From NCBI GenBank assembly GCA_016213105.1, contig JACRBN010000026.1, positions 558,001 to 622,000 of the forward strand: a stretch of 64,000 nt of DNA. Direction: 5' to 3'. Both the position numbers and the translations under genes were made by a program. Position 1 is the first letter of the stretch, and each line of letters starts with the position of its first letter. Origin of the DNA: Chloroflexota bacterium. Its GTDB lineage: Bacteria; Chloroflexota; Anaerolineae; Anaerolineales; Villigracilaceae. This document shows, one piece after another, positions 15,954 through 23,998 of the stretch. The notes beneath the pieces were generated by a model. It did not search any database. It saw only the letters and a list, made by a program, of their open reading frames with translations, and was not told where the DNA came from.

Positions 15954-16892
15954 ATGAAACTCAAACCGTTCCACCAGCTCACCACCCTGATCGTCCTGCT
16001 GTCCCTGGCGCTTTCCGCCTGTGGGACAACCGCCCCGACGGCTGCTCCCGCCACCGAAGCGCCCGTCGCCACGGAAGCGCCGACCGAGGCTCCCACCGAA
16101 GCGCCCGCTCCCGCCGCGCCCGCCAACCCGAACCTAATCCTGGCAACCACCACCAGCACACAGGACTCGGGCCTGCTCGACGTGCTGATTCCGCTCTTCG
16201 AAGCGCAGACCGGCTACAAGGTCCAGACCGTGGCCGTGGGCACAGGCGAAGCGCTCAAGATGGGCGAGGAAGGCAACGCCGACGTTCTGCTCGTGCATGC
16301 GCCCTCCTCCGAGGTCACCTTCATGGATGGCGGCTTCGGCCAGGATCGCTTCCTGGTCATGCACAACGACTACATCATCGTCGGCCCCGCCGCCGATCCC
16401 GCGGGCATCAAGAGCCTTGGCCCCAAGGACGCTTTCGTGGCAATCTATAACGCTGGCGTTTCCTTTGTGACCCGCGGCGACGACTCGGGCACGCACAAGA
16501 AGGAACTTAGCTTCTGGACGAAGGCCGAGCTCGATCCCGCCGGCCAGGCCTGGTACATCGAGACCGGCCAGGGCATGGGCGCCTCGCTGACCGTGGCTTC
16601 CGAGAAGGGCGCCTACATCCTGACTGACCGCGCCACCTACCTCGCCAACAAGGACAACCTGCAACTCGAAATTCTGCTCGAAGGCAACAACTCTTTGCTG
16701 AACGTCTACCACGTCATCACGGTCAACTCAACCAAGTGGCCCAAGGTTAACTATGACGGCGCAATCGCCTTCGCCAAATTCATGACCGACCCCGCCACCC
16801 AGGCCGTGATCGCCGAGTTCGGCATGGACAAGTTCGGCCAGCCGCTCTTCTACCCCGACGCCGACAAGACCGATGCGGATTTAGGATTATAG
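15954..16892 (+). CDS. tupA: Tungstate ABC transporter substrate-binding lipoprotein
   Basis: The 312-residue protein has a lipoprotein leader (LALSAC) and a Pro/Ala/Glu stalk to about residue 55. The TupA signature LATTTSTQDSGLLD forms the oxyanion-binding loop. VGTGEALKMGEEGNADVLL and FVTRGDDSGTHKKE are further conserved ligand segments. It should bind tungstate outside the cell with high affinity and deliver it to TupB. It differs clearly from wtpA in the same cluster, so two systems for similar anions coexist. Confidence 0.92.
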   Translation: MKLKPFHQLTTLIVLLSLALSACGTTAPTAAPATEAPVATEAPTEAPTEAPAPAAPANPNLILATTTSTQDSGLLDVLIPLFEAQTGYKVQTVAVGTGEALKMGEEGNADVLLVHAPSSEVTFMDGGFGQDRFLVMHNDYIIVGPAADPAGIKSLGPKDAFVAIYNAGVSFVTRGDDSGTHKKELSFWTKAELDPAGQAWYIETGQGMGASLTVASEKGAYILTDRATYLANKDNLQLEILLEGNNSLLNVYHVITVNSTKWPKVNYDGAIAFAKFMTDPATQAVIAEFGMDKFGQPLFYPDADKTDADLGL

Positions 16893-16966
16893 GTACACGT
16901 AGATAAGGAAACACGGAAACAGGCGGGCAGGTTGACACGCCGCTTGCCTGCCTGTTTTCCTTCCCC

Positions 16967-17608
16967 ATGACTGACCTCCTCCCCATCACCCTGCTCTCCC
17001 TGCAAGTCTCCATCCTGGCGACGCTGATCAGCCTGCTGATCGGTCTGCCGCTGGGGACGATGCTTGCGCTGGGTAAATTCCCCGGGCGCTCGTTTTTATT
17101 GAGCCTGATCAACACGGGCATGGCCCTGCCGCCCGTGGTGGTGGGATTGTTCGTGGCCATGTCGCTCTGGCGTTCGGGTCCGCTGGGGGATTTGCGCCTG
17201 ATCTACACCCCCGCCGCCATCATCATCGCGCAGACGATTATCGCCGCGCCCGTGGTGACAGGGCTGACCGCCGCCGCGCTGCAGCAGCTCAATCCGCGCC
17301 TGCGCTTGCAGCTTTACGGGCTGGGCGCGTCGCGCGTGCAGATGGTGCTGTCCCTGTGGCGCGAGGCGCGCCTGCCCCTGCTGGCCGCGCTGATGGCAGG
17401 CTTCGGCTCGGTCATCTCGGAGGTCGGCGCTTCGATGATGGTGGGCGGCAATATCAAAGGCCAGACGCGCGTGCTGACCACCGCCATCGTGTTGGAAACC
17501 GGCAAGGGCGAGTTCGAGCGTGCCATCGCCCTGAGCATCTTCCTGCTGACCATCACCTTCCTGGTCAACTGGGCGCTGACGGTCATCCAGCAGCGAGGCC
17601 GTCCGTGA
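16967..17608 (+). CDS. tupB: Tungstate ABC transporter permease
   Basis: The 213-residue membrane protein with about five helices contains the coupling loop YGLGASRVQMVLSLWREARLP. Together with TupA and TupC it forms a tungstate importer. It begins 74 bases after tupA. Its stop codon overlaps the GTG start of tupC (GTGA at 17605-17608), which couples translation of permease and ATPase. Confidence 0.92.
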   Translation: MTDLLPITLLSLQVSILATLISLLIGLPLGTMLALGKFPGRSFLLSLINTGMALPPVVVGLFVAMSLWRSGPLGDLRLIYTPAAIIIAQTIIAAPVVTGLTAAALQQLNPRLRLQLYGLGASRVQMVLSLWREARLPLLAALMAGFGSVISEVGASMMVGGNIKGQTRVLTTAIVLETGKGEFERAIALSIFLLTITFLVNWALTVIQQRGRP

Positions 17609-18324
17609 CCGCCCTGATCGAAGTCCGCGACCTGCTCGTCCGCCGCGAAAAGCAGACCGTGTTGGAGATCGCGCACCTGTCGGTCGAAGCGGGCGAGGTG
17701 CTGGCCGTGGTCGGCCCGAACGGCGCGGGCAAGAGCACGCTCTTCCTCACGCTGGCGCGCCTGCTCAAGCACGAGCGCGGCGTGATCCGCTTCTTCAATG
17801 GACACGAATCCATTTCCACGCTGGAGTATCGCCGCCGCATCGCGTTGGTCTTGCAGGAGCCGCTGCTGCTGGATGCCAGCGTCCGCGAGAACGCCGCCAT
17901 CGGCTTGAGGTTTCGGGGGACGCCCAAAGCGGAGGCCGACCGCCGCGTCGCTCACTGGCTGGAACGGCTGGGTGTGGCGCACTTGGCGGAACGCTCCGCG
18001 CGGAAGCTCTCGGGCGGGGAATCCCAACGCGTGAGCCTGGCCCGCGCCTTTGTCCTGGAGCCTGAGCTGCTCCTGCTCGACGAGCCCTTTACCGCCCTCG
18101 ACTCTCCCACCCGCGCCCGCCTGCTGGAGGACCTCAAGGCCGTGCTGGGTGAGACGGGCACCACCACCATCTTCATCACGCACGACCTGCGCGAAGCCGA
18201 AAAGCTCGGCACGCGCATGGCTGTCATGCTCAAGGGACGTGTCCACCAGGTGGGCAAACCGCGCGAAGTCTTCGCCCATCCCGCCGACTCGCAGGTGGCG
18301 GAATTTTTGGGAATGCAGATGTAG
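17605..18324 (+). CDS. tupC: Tungstate ABC transporter ATP-binding protein
   Basis: The 239-residue ABC ATPase starts with GTG at 17605, overlapping the tupB stop; a longer open frame upstream only reads through tupB out of frame. Walker A is GPNGAGKST, the signature is LSGGESQRVSLARA, Walker B is LLLLDEPF and the H-loop is ITHD. It energises TupB. It is the only ATPase in the Mo/W cluster, so it probably also powers WtpB. There is no C-terminal Mop-type oxyanion-sensing domain, consistent with control by the separate regulator at 9.4 kb. Confidence 0.92.
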   Translation: MTALIEVRDLLVRREKQTVLEIAHLSVEAGEVLAVVGPNGAGKSTLFLTLARLLKHERGVIRFFNGHESISTLEYRRRIALVLQEPLLLDASVRENAAIGLRFRGTPKAEADRRVAHWLERLGVAHLAERSARKLSGGESQRVSLARAFVLEPELLLLDEPFTALDSPTRARLLEDLKAVLGETGTTTIFITHDLREAEKLGTRMAVMLKGRVHQVGKPREVFAHPADSQVAEFLGMQM

Positions 18325-18355
18325 GTCACGCCTGTGGCGCGATTCATGGAGGAGA

Positions 18356-18428
18356 TATACCCAGCGCGGTCACAAATTGCGCTTTTTTAGAGCGGGGAAG
18401 GCACAATTTATGACCGTGGGTATTATAT
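18356..18428. repeat. Long imperfect inverted repeat after tupC
   Basis: The arms CGGTCACAAATTGCGC and GCACAATTTATGACCG, with flanking ATACCC and GGGTAT, pair over about 25 positions with a few mismatches; the interior is T- and A-rich. It may be the tupC terminator or an operator for the cupin gene, since TATAAT-like bases lie at its right edge. Confidence 0.55.
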
Positions 18429-18469
18429 AATCGCTAAAATTTTCGTTTTCCCTGCCAAAGGAGCATCCC

Positions 18470-18805
18470 ATGCAAGCCTTCGAAGTATCCCAACTCATAT
18501 CCAGGCAAGCTGCCGGTGACAGGCTGTACCTCGAATTCCTCAAAGTCCCCGACCTGAGCATGGGACTGTACGCGCTGTCCGCCGGCGGCATGGACCCGCA
18601 GTCCGCGCACACGGAGGACGAGGTTTATTACGTGGTTGGCGGGCGGGCCAGGATCAAGGTCGCGGACGAAGACCGCGCCGTGCAGGCTGGCTCGATCATC
18701 TACGTGCCGAAGCACGTGGAGCACCGCTTCCACTCGGTGGAGGAGGAACTGCGGGTGATCGTCTTCTTCGCGCCGGCGGAATATTCGAATTCGAAAAGCG
18801 GGTAG
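18470..18805 (+). CDS. Cupin-domain protein
   Basis: The 111-residue single-domain cupin has motif 1 in HTEDEVYYVVGG and motif 2 in IYVPKHVEHRFHS, giving His/Glu/His metal ligands inside a beta-barrel. Such small cupins bind a metal and a small molecule; the substrate cannot be deduced. It has a GGAG-type site before ATG 18470 and no obvious operon partner. The neighbour on the right is on the other strand. Confidence 0.8.
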   Translation: MQAFEVSQLISRQAAGDRLYLEFLKVPDLSMGLYALSAGGMDPQSAHTEDEVYYVVGGRARIKVADEDRAVQAGSIIYVPKHVEHRFHSVEEELRVIVFFAPAEYSNSKSG

Positions 18806-18973
18806 ATCCAGGCGGCCGAACATCCCCCAGTCAGACAATCCCCCGGCCTGCGCGCCGAATGCTTCAGACCTCCTCCTCGAAAAAGTCGCCCGTCCCCGCG
18901 CCGGTCGGCAGAGCCTCGGGTTGGCAGCTCCTGTAGACCTGGGCCTGCAATGACTGTCGGGCGAGTGCATGGT

Positions 18974-19750
18974 TTACTGCGGAGGCTGTGAACCGAAACG
19001 GGTTTTGGGATGGATGAACAGGTAATAGACCGCCAGCGCGCCGCTGTAGAGCAGGACCGCTACGTACACGCCCAGGTTGAGCAGTTGCTCGGGTTGAACG
19101 GTCTGGAACATTTTCAGGAAAGGGACGATCAGGACCAGGTCATAGGCCAGGAAGCTGAGCAGTTGTCCCATGGCATTGTGCCAGCGCGGACGGAGCAGCC
19201 CGTATAGGAAGTAGAAGGCATCCCCCAGGAAGATGCAGCCGAAGATGACGGAGGTATCGGGGTTCAACGCCCAGGGGAAGATCGGCGTCCTGAAGATCAA
19301 CGCTCCGCCCGCCAGGAGCAGGGAGACGATGAAAATGCCGAAGGAGATGCGCACGGGCATCGGCGTGGGACGCGGATCGCCCAGGGGCAGCCGTCGGCTC
19401 CACAGGAAGGCGCCTCCGCTGGCCAGTGCCATGAGCAGGGCCGCGATCCCAAAGGGGAGCAGGTTCGGGCGGCCCTGTGCGGCAAGTCGAAAAAAGTAAA
19501 CGGAGGTGGTCGCGGCGATGACCAGGATGTTCAGCGCGCCCGCGGGGAGCGCCCCCAATTCTCCCGTGGCGCCGATCCAGAACGCGGCGGCGCTGACGGC
19601 GGCCAGGATGGAGCCGACGAACAAATGCGACAGCGGGCCATCGGCCCAGGGCCACAGGCTGAGCGCCAGCGGGACTTCAAAGATAAAGCCGATTGCCAGC
19701 GCCATGATGACCAGGCCGCCGATGAGAGTCGAACTGCGAATAAGGCTCAT
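18974..19750 (-). CDS. Polytopic membrane protein of unknown function
   Basis: The 258-residue protein has about eight hydrophobic helices and short loops (first helix LIGGLVIMALAIGFIFEV) and a short basic tail. No catalytic or transport motif is visible. It is monocistronic as far as can be seen; the gaps on both sides hold no gene. Confidence 0.7.
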   Translation of the reverse strand: MSLIRSSTLIGGLVIMALAIGFIFEVPLALSLWPWADGPLSHLFVGSILAAVSAAAFWIGATGELGALPAGALNILVIAATTSVYFFRLAAQGRPNLLPFGIAALLMALASGGAFLWSRRLPLGDPRPTPMPVRISFGIFIVSLLLAGGALIFRTPIFPWALNPDTSVIFGCIFLGDAFYFLYGLLRPRWHNAMGQLLSFLAYDLVLIVPFLKMFQTVQPEQLLNLGVYVAVLLYSGALAVYYLFIHPKTRFGSQPPQ

Positions 19751-19895
19751 GGGATTCTCCTACCATTAAGTTTGATTTGTAATGATAACCCCCCGTCACT
19801 CGTTCCGCTTCGCGCTGCCAGGTATTGGGGTCGGGAACCGAACAGGCAGGCTGTAAAACAGATCCTGTCCTGTTCACGATCCAGCCCTGGGAGTC

Positions 19896-20447
19896 TTACA
19901 ACTCCTTCAGGATCTCATCCTTCTTCGCTTGATAATCCTCCGCGCTGATCAGGTCTGCGTCGTACAGCTTCCTGAGCTTCACCAGCTTTTCCTCCAGCGT
20001 CCCATCGACGGGAGCAGGCTCGGGCTGTGGGTCCGAGGGGAAACGCACGGGGTGGGCGGCGCGGGCCGCCAGGCGTCTCTGGTTGTATTCCTCCTCCTGC
20101 TGATTGCGCGCCAGTTTGGCGCGGACGGCCAGCCCAACCAGGATGACGAACGGAAGGATGCTGTAGATCAGCCCCGCCGTGAACTGCACCCAGCCCGTCC
20201 GCTCCACCTTGTTGCCCGCTGCGGTGACGCAAAAGGCCTGGATCGTCCAGCTGGTCTCGCCGGGTCTGTAATGGCTGACGTACTGCTTCACTTCCATTTC
20301 CTGGTCGCCGCACACGAAGGGACGCGCCACCTGGTTCATCTGCGGGAACAGGCTGCCCAGGCCGATGGCAAAGACGATAAACCCGCAAAAGAAACTGATG
20401 GCGAACAGGACGAGGGCAAGCACGACATTCTCTTTTATCTTTTTCAT
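19896..20447 (-). CDS. Two-helix membrane protein with a C-terminal SHOCT domain
   Basis: Of 183 residues, two hydrophobic segments (about 10-35 and 88-105) bracket an outer loop with two Cys. The last 35 residues (EEKLVKLRKLYDADLISAEDYQAKK...) are a SHOCT short C-terminal domain, an oligomerisation or interaction module with a characteristic LISAEEY-type turn. Function is unknown. The stretch to the next gene (20448-20935) holds only repeats. Confidence 0.78.
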   Translation of the reverse strand: MKKIKENVVLALVLFAISFFCGFIVFAIGLGSLFPQMNQVARPFVCGDQEMEVKQYVSHYRPGETSWTIQAFCVTAAGNKVERTGWVQFTAGLIYSILPFVILVGLAVRAKLARNQQEEEYNQRRLAARAAHPVRFPSDPQPEPAPVDGTLEEKLVKLRKLYDADLISAEDYQAKKDEILKEL

Positions 20448-20525
20448 TTTCAGGCCTCGGAACGGAGTTTTGTGCGGGAAGTATAGCGCCCCCTGCGCCG
20501 CGTCGTATGGTTAACTGGTACTAAA

Positions 20526-20560
20526 AGACTTCGGAAATCTTTTGGAGATTTCCGAAGTCT
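20526..20560. repeat. 15-bp perfect hairpin, TTCCGAAGTCT family
   Basis: AGACTTCGGAAATCT and its complement enclose TTTGG. Related GACTTCCGAAGTC arms occur at about 39360-39430. Confidence 0.7.
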
Positions 20561-20579
20561 GGCGTTCTACGGACCCATC

Positions 20580-20830
20580 TCGCGGAGGGGGCAAATACGA
20601 TAAGTCAACCGCTGTGTATGCACCCCAAGTTTGGGAACACTACGGTGTACCGCTTCTTTCCTGTTCGTTCGCGAACCTGGCCCCCACCCTGCCTCCCCTC
20701 GCGGAGCATCCCCGAAGTGAAACGGAGGGGGCAAATACGACGAGGTAAAGGCAGTATGCGGATTCAAAGTTTCAATCGTCGTATTTGGGGGAGGTGCCGA
20801 AGGCGGAGGGGGTTGATTTCCACGCCGATT
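20580..20830. repeat. Gene-free stretch with inverted GGCAAATACGA blocks
   Basis: The 488-base gap left of the nuclease gene has no plausible coding sequence. GGAGGGGGCAAATACGA occurs twice in direct orientation, and a complement of it (TCGTCGTATTTGGGGGAGG) lies further right. It looks like remnants of repeated or mobile DNA at the edge of the island. Confidence 0.45.
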
Positions 20831-20935
20831 AGATCGCCAATCAGGGAGATGTCCCAGACGCGGCGCGGATAAGACATGTCAGGTCTCACACATCTAGCGA
20901 GTACTTTTCTGTTAAATTCAACTGTTCGTTAGAAT

Positions 20936-21700
20936 TCACGACTTATGTTTGGCTAAATGTGGAGGCAATAATATTTCTTCCCAATTCTCGGCAAACTCCA
21001 AATTTATTCCCGTCGAAGCTTCAACTTCACGTATCTTTGACTCTAGTATTTTAGCAAAGCTAATACCCTTGCTAATATTTACCAAATCTTCATGGTCAAC
21101 AACGACTACATACTTACTGGTTTTTGCATGGAACAAAGCTTGAGTAGCACGAGAGTCGCTCAATGCCCTTTTTTTCTTTCCCTTTACTGGAAATCCCGTT
21201 GCTGGAGTATGAGAAATAAAAACCCCCAAGTGTGCTAAATCCTGAAATTTATTTTGAAGAATTCCACAAAGTCTTGAAAATTGCTGGTCAGTAATAGGAT
21301 CTTCTTGATTTTTACATTCGACCACAATAGTACGACCAGATATAGGTAAATGCAGATAGTGCATCAGATAAATCCAGGCATTAGACTCTCCATCAACAAC
21401 TAAGTCATGTTGCGGGGCATAAGATTGGTAACTGCGAGTGTTTCCAACTCCTTCAAAACATTGGAAGAGAAGATATGCGATTTCTTCAAGTAAATCCCCT
21501 GGACTTTCTTCTTTCAACCCAGAACACCAATCAAAATAATCTTTTAGCCGGGTATTTAATTTAGATGAATGCTGAAATACTAGTTGCGCCCAACCTTGCG
21601 CCTCAAGTATTTCTGTCCTTGCTTTGCCGTCCACTTCTCTTAGCATTGCAAAAGCATTAACCACAACTTTTTCAATTTCTTCTCTGCTTTTAGGCGCCAT
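20936..21700 (-). CDS. PD-(D/E)XK nuclease-like protein, third gene of an unknown operon
   Basis: The 254-residue soluble protein has HDLVVDGES followed after about 20 residues by IVVECKNQED. That is the Asp and the E-x-K pair of the PD-(D/E)XK restriction-endonuclease fold. The HDLVV and ECKNQ spacing suggests an intact active site. An N-terminal helical region of about 80 residues precedes it. It starts three bases after the small middle gene, so it is in one operon with it and the SAP-domain gene. The A+T content is higher than in the surrounding genes. I infer a DNA-cleaving effector of a defence system; the family was not recognised by name. Confidence 0.68.
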   Translation of the reverse strand: MAPKSREEIEKVVVNAFAMLREVDGKARTEILEAQGWAQLVFQHSSKLNTRLKDYFDWCSGLKEESPGDLLEEIAYLLFQCFEGVGNTRSYQSYAPQHDLVVDGESNAWIYLMHYLHLPISGRTIVVECKNQEDPITDQQFSRLCGILQNKFQDLAHLGVFISHTPATGFPVKGKKKRALSDSRATQALFHAKTSKYVVVVDHEDLVNISKGISFAKILESKIREVEASTGINLEFAENWEEILLPPHLAKHKS

Positions 21701-21703
21701 AAT

Positions 21704-22072
21704 TTACACCATTTCAAACGTAACATCTTTGTTAACTACGAATTCAAAATCATATAATAATTCAAAATCGTCTTCAATATATTCTTCGCAAATTTGGCAA
21801 AAAGTGTCATTTGCTTTTGGCAATCCATTCTTCAACGGATGTCTTGCAAAATAGAAATCTTGGTGCTTTGAGTGATAAACCAATGTAAATCCATTAGAAA
21901 GGTTCTTGTCATATAAGAAAATTAATAGTGCCATTGCTTCTTCAAGGCGACATCCAATTGCCGCGGCTACTACATGCGGCATTAGCTGTCGGTTCACTGC
22001 CACCAATTGGTTAAGCCGTGCCGTCTGTTGCTTATTAAATAAGGCCAGGTTGGATAGGTTGACTACTGACAT
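21704..22072 (-). CDS. Small winged-helix/zinc protein, second gene of an unknown operon
   Basis: The 122-residue product reads from ATG 22072, overlapping the upstream gene by 38 bases; TTG 22090 is possible and neither has a clear ribosome site. Residues about 15-60 (HVVAAAIGCRLEEAMALLIFL) have the helical pattern of a winged helix. A CQIC pair near residue 95, with a His-Pro upstream, suggests a metal site. It could be the regulatory or bridging subunit between the SAP-domain protein and the nuclease. I do not recognise it. Confidence 0.6.
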   Translation of the reverse strand: MSVVNLSNLALFNKQQTARLNQLVAVNRQLMPHVVAAAIGCRLEEAMALLIFLYDKNLSNGFTLVYHSKHQDFYFARHPLKNGLPKANDTFCQICEEYIEDDFELLYDFEFVVNKDVTFEMV

Positions 22073-23156
22073 TTTTAGGTAGGTTTTCAATCTGCTCGAT
22101 GATGAAAGCTAGTTGATCTTGATCACTTTTCCAACTGGTGTGACAGTTAACGTGTGGAAAAGAATCTGCGCTTGGAAAATTTGGCTTCATGCCAAAATAT
22201 ACGTGCGCTTTAAGCAGCGTTTCCGAATCGTGCTGTAACGAAAACTCATACGATTTCGCACCAAACTGCCGAATGAGCGTCTGCAGAATGCTTTCTTGAA
22301 GATGTCGCTGTCCTACTAGATCTAAAGAAATGCCAAGTTCCCTTGTCACCGAGAGGCTGAGCGTATGTGCCAAATGACTGATTCCTTTTACGTCTATTTC
22401 TACACCATCACTCACGCCAGCTGACCTGGCGTTGAGAGATACACCCCCAGATTCGGCACGTATTCTCAAATCTGTCCATGTGAAGTTGTCATGGCCTCTG
22501 TAATTCTCCCAGAGTTGATGCAATACAAAATCGTGTAAATTCGGCGCATCCAATTTTCCGCCAATGATCTTTTCAAATTCTTCAATGAGATTAGGAACGT
22601 AATTCCAATATGGGAATTGAGAAGCTTGCTTAACATGCTTCTCCTCTGTGGCAAAAGTAAACCCACGCCAATGAAATGATAAAGTTTCGCTTGTTACCTT
22701 GGCAAACATTAGCCATCGAACATATCTTGCAATTGGTTTTGGTGGATCGCCATCCATTTCCCATGTAATAATCAAAGTCGGCCTAATGTACCAAGCTGCA
22801 CTCGAATCATCTGGCAACTGAATTGGACCATACCACCTCTCGTCGCCAGTCGAAAAAACAATTTTCATAGGATCGTTCAGATGGGGAAAGTTTTCAACCT
22901 TGCCCTTTTTAAAGGTGAGCCAGTTTTTGTTTCTTCTTATCAAACCATATAAAACCTCTATTCCACCTTCGTGATTGAATTCCAAAAAACGTTCGATTGA
23001 CCCAATTAAATCAGTTTTTCTTCCAACAGCTGATAGACCAAATGCTTGGCATATATTTTTTATAGTGACAAGATCAAAATCATCCGCAGCAAGAAATTGC
23101 GCAGCAAAAGGTGCACCTTCAATTTCATATCGCAGTACAAAAGAGTTTGTTGCCAT
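22035..23156 (-). CDS. SAP-domain protein, first gene of an unknown operon
   Basis: The 373-residue protein has a SAP-like DNA-binding helix pair at about residues 28-60 (VTIKNICQAFGLSAVGRKTD then LIGSIERFLEF). About 300 residues follow with no recognised fold, rich in Trp, His and acidic residues, with a His-rich C-terminal segment (FPHVNCHTSW). No helicase or ATPase motif is present. It leads a three-gene, A+T-rich operon ending in a PD-(D/E)XK nuclease and sits next to abiE genes, hence the inference of a defence role with this protein as the DNA-recognition part. A terminator-like hairpin lies 26 bases before its start. Confidence 0.6.
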   Translation of the reverse strand: MATNSFVLRYEIEGAPFAAQFLAADDFDLVTIKNICQAFGLSAVGRKTDLIGSIERFLEFNHEGGIEVLYGLIRRNKNWLTFKKGKVENFPHLNDPMKIVFSTGDERWYGPIQLPDDSSAAWYIRPTLIITWEMDGDPPKPIARYVRWLMFAKVTSETLSFHWRGFTFATEEKHVKQASQFPYWNYVPNLIEEFEKIIGGKLDAPNLHDFVLHQLWENYRGHDNFTWTDLRIRAESGGVSLNARSAGVSDGVEIDVKGISHLAHTLSLSVTRELGISLDLVGQRHLQESILQTLIRQFGAKSYEFSLQHDSETLLKAHVYFGMKPNFPSADSFPHVNCHTSWKSDQDQLAFIIEQIENLPKNVSSQPIQPGLI

Positions 23157-23181
23157 TTTCTGCTTTCCCTAATGAAAATAA

Positions 23182-23224
23182 AAAATTAGACCTGATAAAC
23201 GCAGAGTCTATCAGGTCTAATTTT
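23182..23224 (-). terminator. 16-bp perfect hairpin with T-run just upstream of the SAP gene
   Basis: AAAATTAGACCTGATA (23182-23197) and its exact complement (23209-23224) enclose 11 bases. On the minus strand the stem is followed by TTTTTTATTTT, so it can act as an intrinsic terminator 26 bases before the SAP gene ATG. As no minus-strand gene lies immediately upstream, it is more likely an attenuator or operator than an ordinary gene end. Confidence 0.72.
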
Positions 23225-23232
23225 ACATCTAT

Positions 23233-23285
23233 TTACAGTTTCGCGAACCCGCTCACACCTTCGCCGCCGTCACGGGACGCCCCAT
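23233..23285 (-). pseudogene. Decayed copy of the glyA-gcvT 3' end
   Basis: On the minus strand this reads MGRPVTAAKV and, after a one-base deletion, VSGFAKL then TAA. The true GcvT terminus at 24961-25014 reads MDRPATPAKVVSRFPKL. About three quarters of the bases match, in the same orientation. The abiE pair lies exactly between the two copies. Confidence 0.75.
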
Positions 23286-23328
23286 ATTTTACCGCTTATC
23301 ATGTTCCATGCGGTCACTTGAAGCTAAG

Positions 23329-23376
23329 GGAAAATACTTCATATTTATTGTAACTGTAGTATTTTCCTTGTATAAT
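23329..23376 (+). promoter_or_regulatory. abiE promoter with a 10-bp inverted repeat operator
   Basis: TTGTAA (23348-23353) and TATAAT (23371-23376) are 17 bases apart. GGAAAATACT (23329-23338) and AGTATTTTCC (23358-23367) form a perfect inverted repeat, one arm upstream of -35 and one in the spacer. AbiEi proteins are known to autorepress through such repeats. Confidence 0.78.
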
Positions 23377-23395
23377 AAAGGTGGAGAAACCTCCC

Positions 23396-23998
23396 ATGGA
23401 AACTAAACAATTCCAACCTTATGTGAAAATTTTCAAAAAACATGGCGTTTTGCGGCGGCGTGAGGCGATAAAACTCGGCGTGCCGGAATATGTCATCTAT
23501 GAGATGGTCAAAAGCGGCGGGTTGATAAAAGAGGCGCGCGGACTGTATCGGCTGGCGGAGTCCGAGCCATTGAGCAACCCCGACCTTGCGCAAGCCAGTC
23601 TTCTCGTTCCCAAAGGCGTGGTATTCCTGATCTCCGCGCTGTATTTTCATCGGCTGACCACCCAAATTCCGCAATGGGTGTACCTCGCCATTCCGCGCGG
23701 AGCGAAGCCGCCCAAAGTGGAGTATCCGCCCATCAAGGCGTTCGTCAGGTCGGCGAAACAATACTCCGCTGGCGTGGAAGAACACATCCTGGATGGAATC
23801 AAAGTCCGCGTTTACAGCAGGGAAAAAACCGTCGCCGATTGTTTTAAGTACCATAAACAAATCGGGAAAGATGTTGCGCTGGAAGCGCTGAAAGACTATA
23901 TGGCGGGCGCATCCCGCGACGTGAGCGGTTTGATGGAATGCGCCAGAATCAACCGCGTCGAGAAATTCATCCTGCCGTATGTGGAGACCCTGCTATGA
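23396..23998 (+). CDS. abiEi: AbiEi-family antitoxin and autorepressor
   Basis: The 200-residue protein has an N-terminal winged helix (HGVLRRREAIKLGVPEYVIYEM, about residues 15-50) and a C-terminal antitoxin domain typical of AbiEi (VFLISALYFHRLTTQIP, then VYSREKTVADCFKYHKQIG). In type IV toxin-antitoxin systems AbiEi represses the operon and neutralises AbiEii without a stable complex. ATG 23396 is preferred; GTG 23381 is an alternative. Its TGA overlaps the abiEii ATG (23995-23998). GC content is closer to the host than that of the SAP operon. Confidence 0.9.
   Translation: METKQFQPYVKIFKKHGVLRRREAIKLGVPEYVIYEMVKSGGLIKEARGLYRLAESEPLSNPDLAQASLLVPKGVVFLISALYFHRLTTQIPQWVYLAIPRGAKPPKVEYPPIKAFVRSAKQYSAGVEEHILDGIKVRVYSREKTVADCFKYHKQIGKDVALEALKDYMAGASRDVSGLMECARINRVEKFILPYVETLL

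Noticed and set aside
17356-17604. Extended N-terminus of TupC
   Set aside because: The upstream frame only reads the tupB gene out of frame; the GTG overlapping the tupB stop gives a normal-length ATPase.
20542-20748. Plus-strand frame in the 20.5 kb gap
   Set aside because: It overlaps palindromes and GGGGGCAAATACGA repeats and does not resemble a protein.
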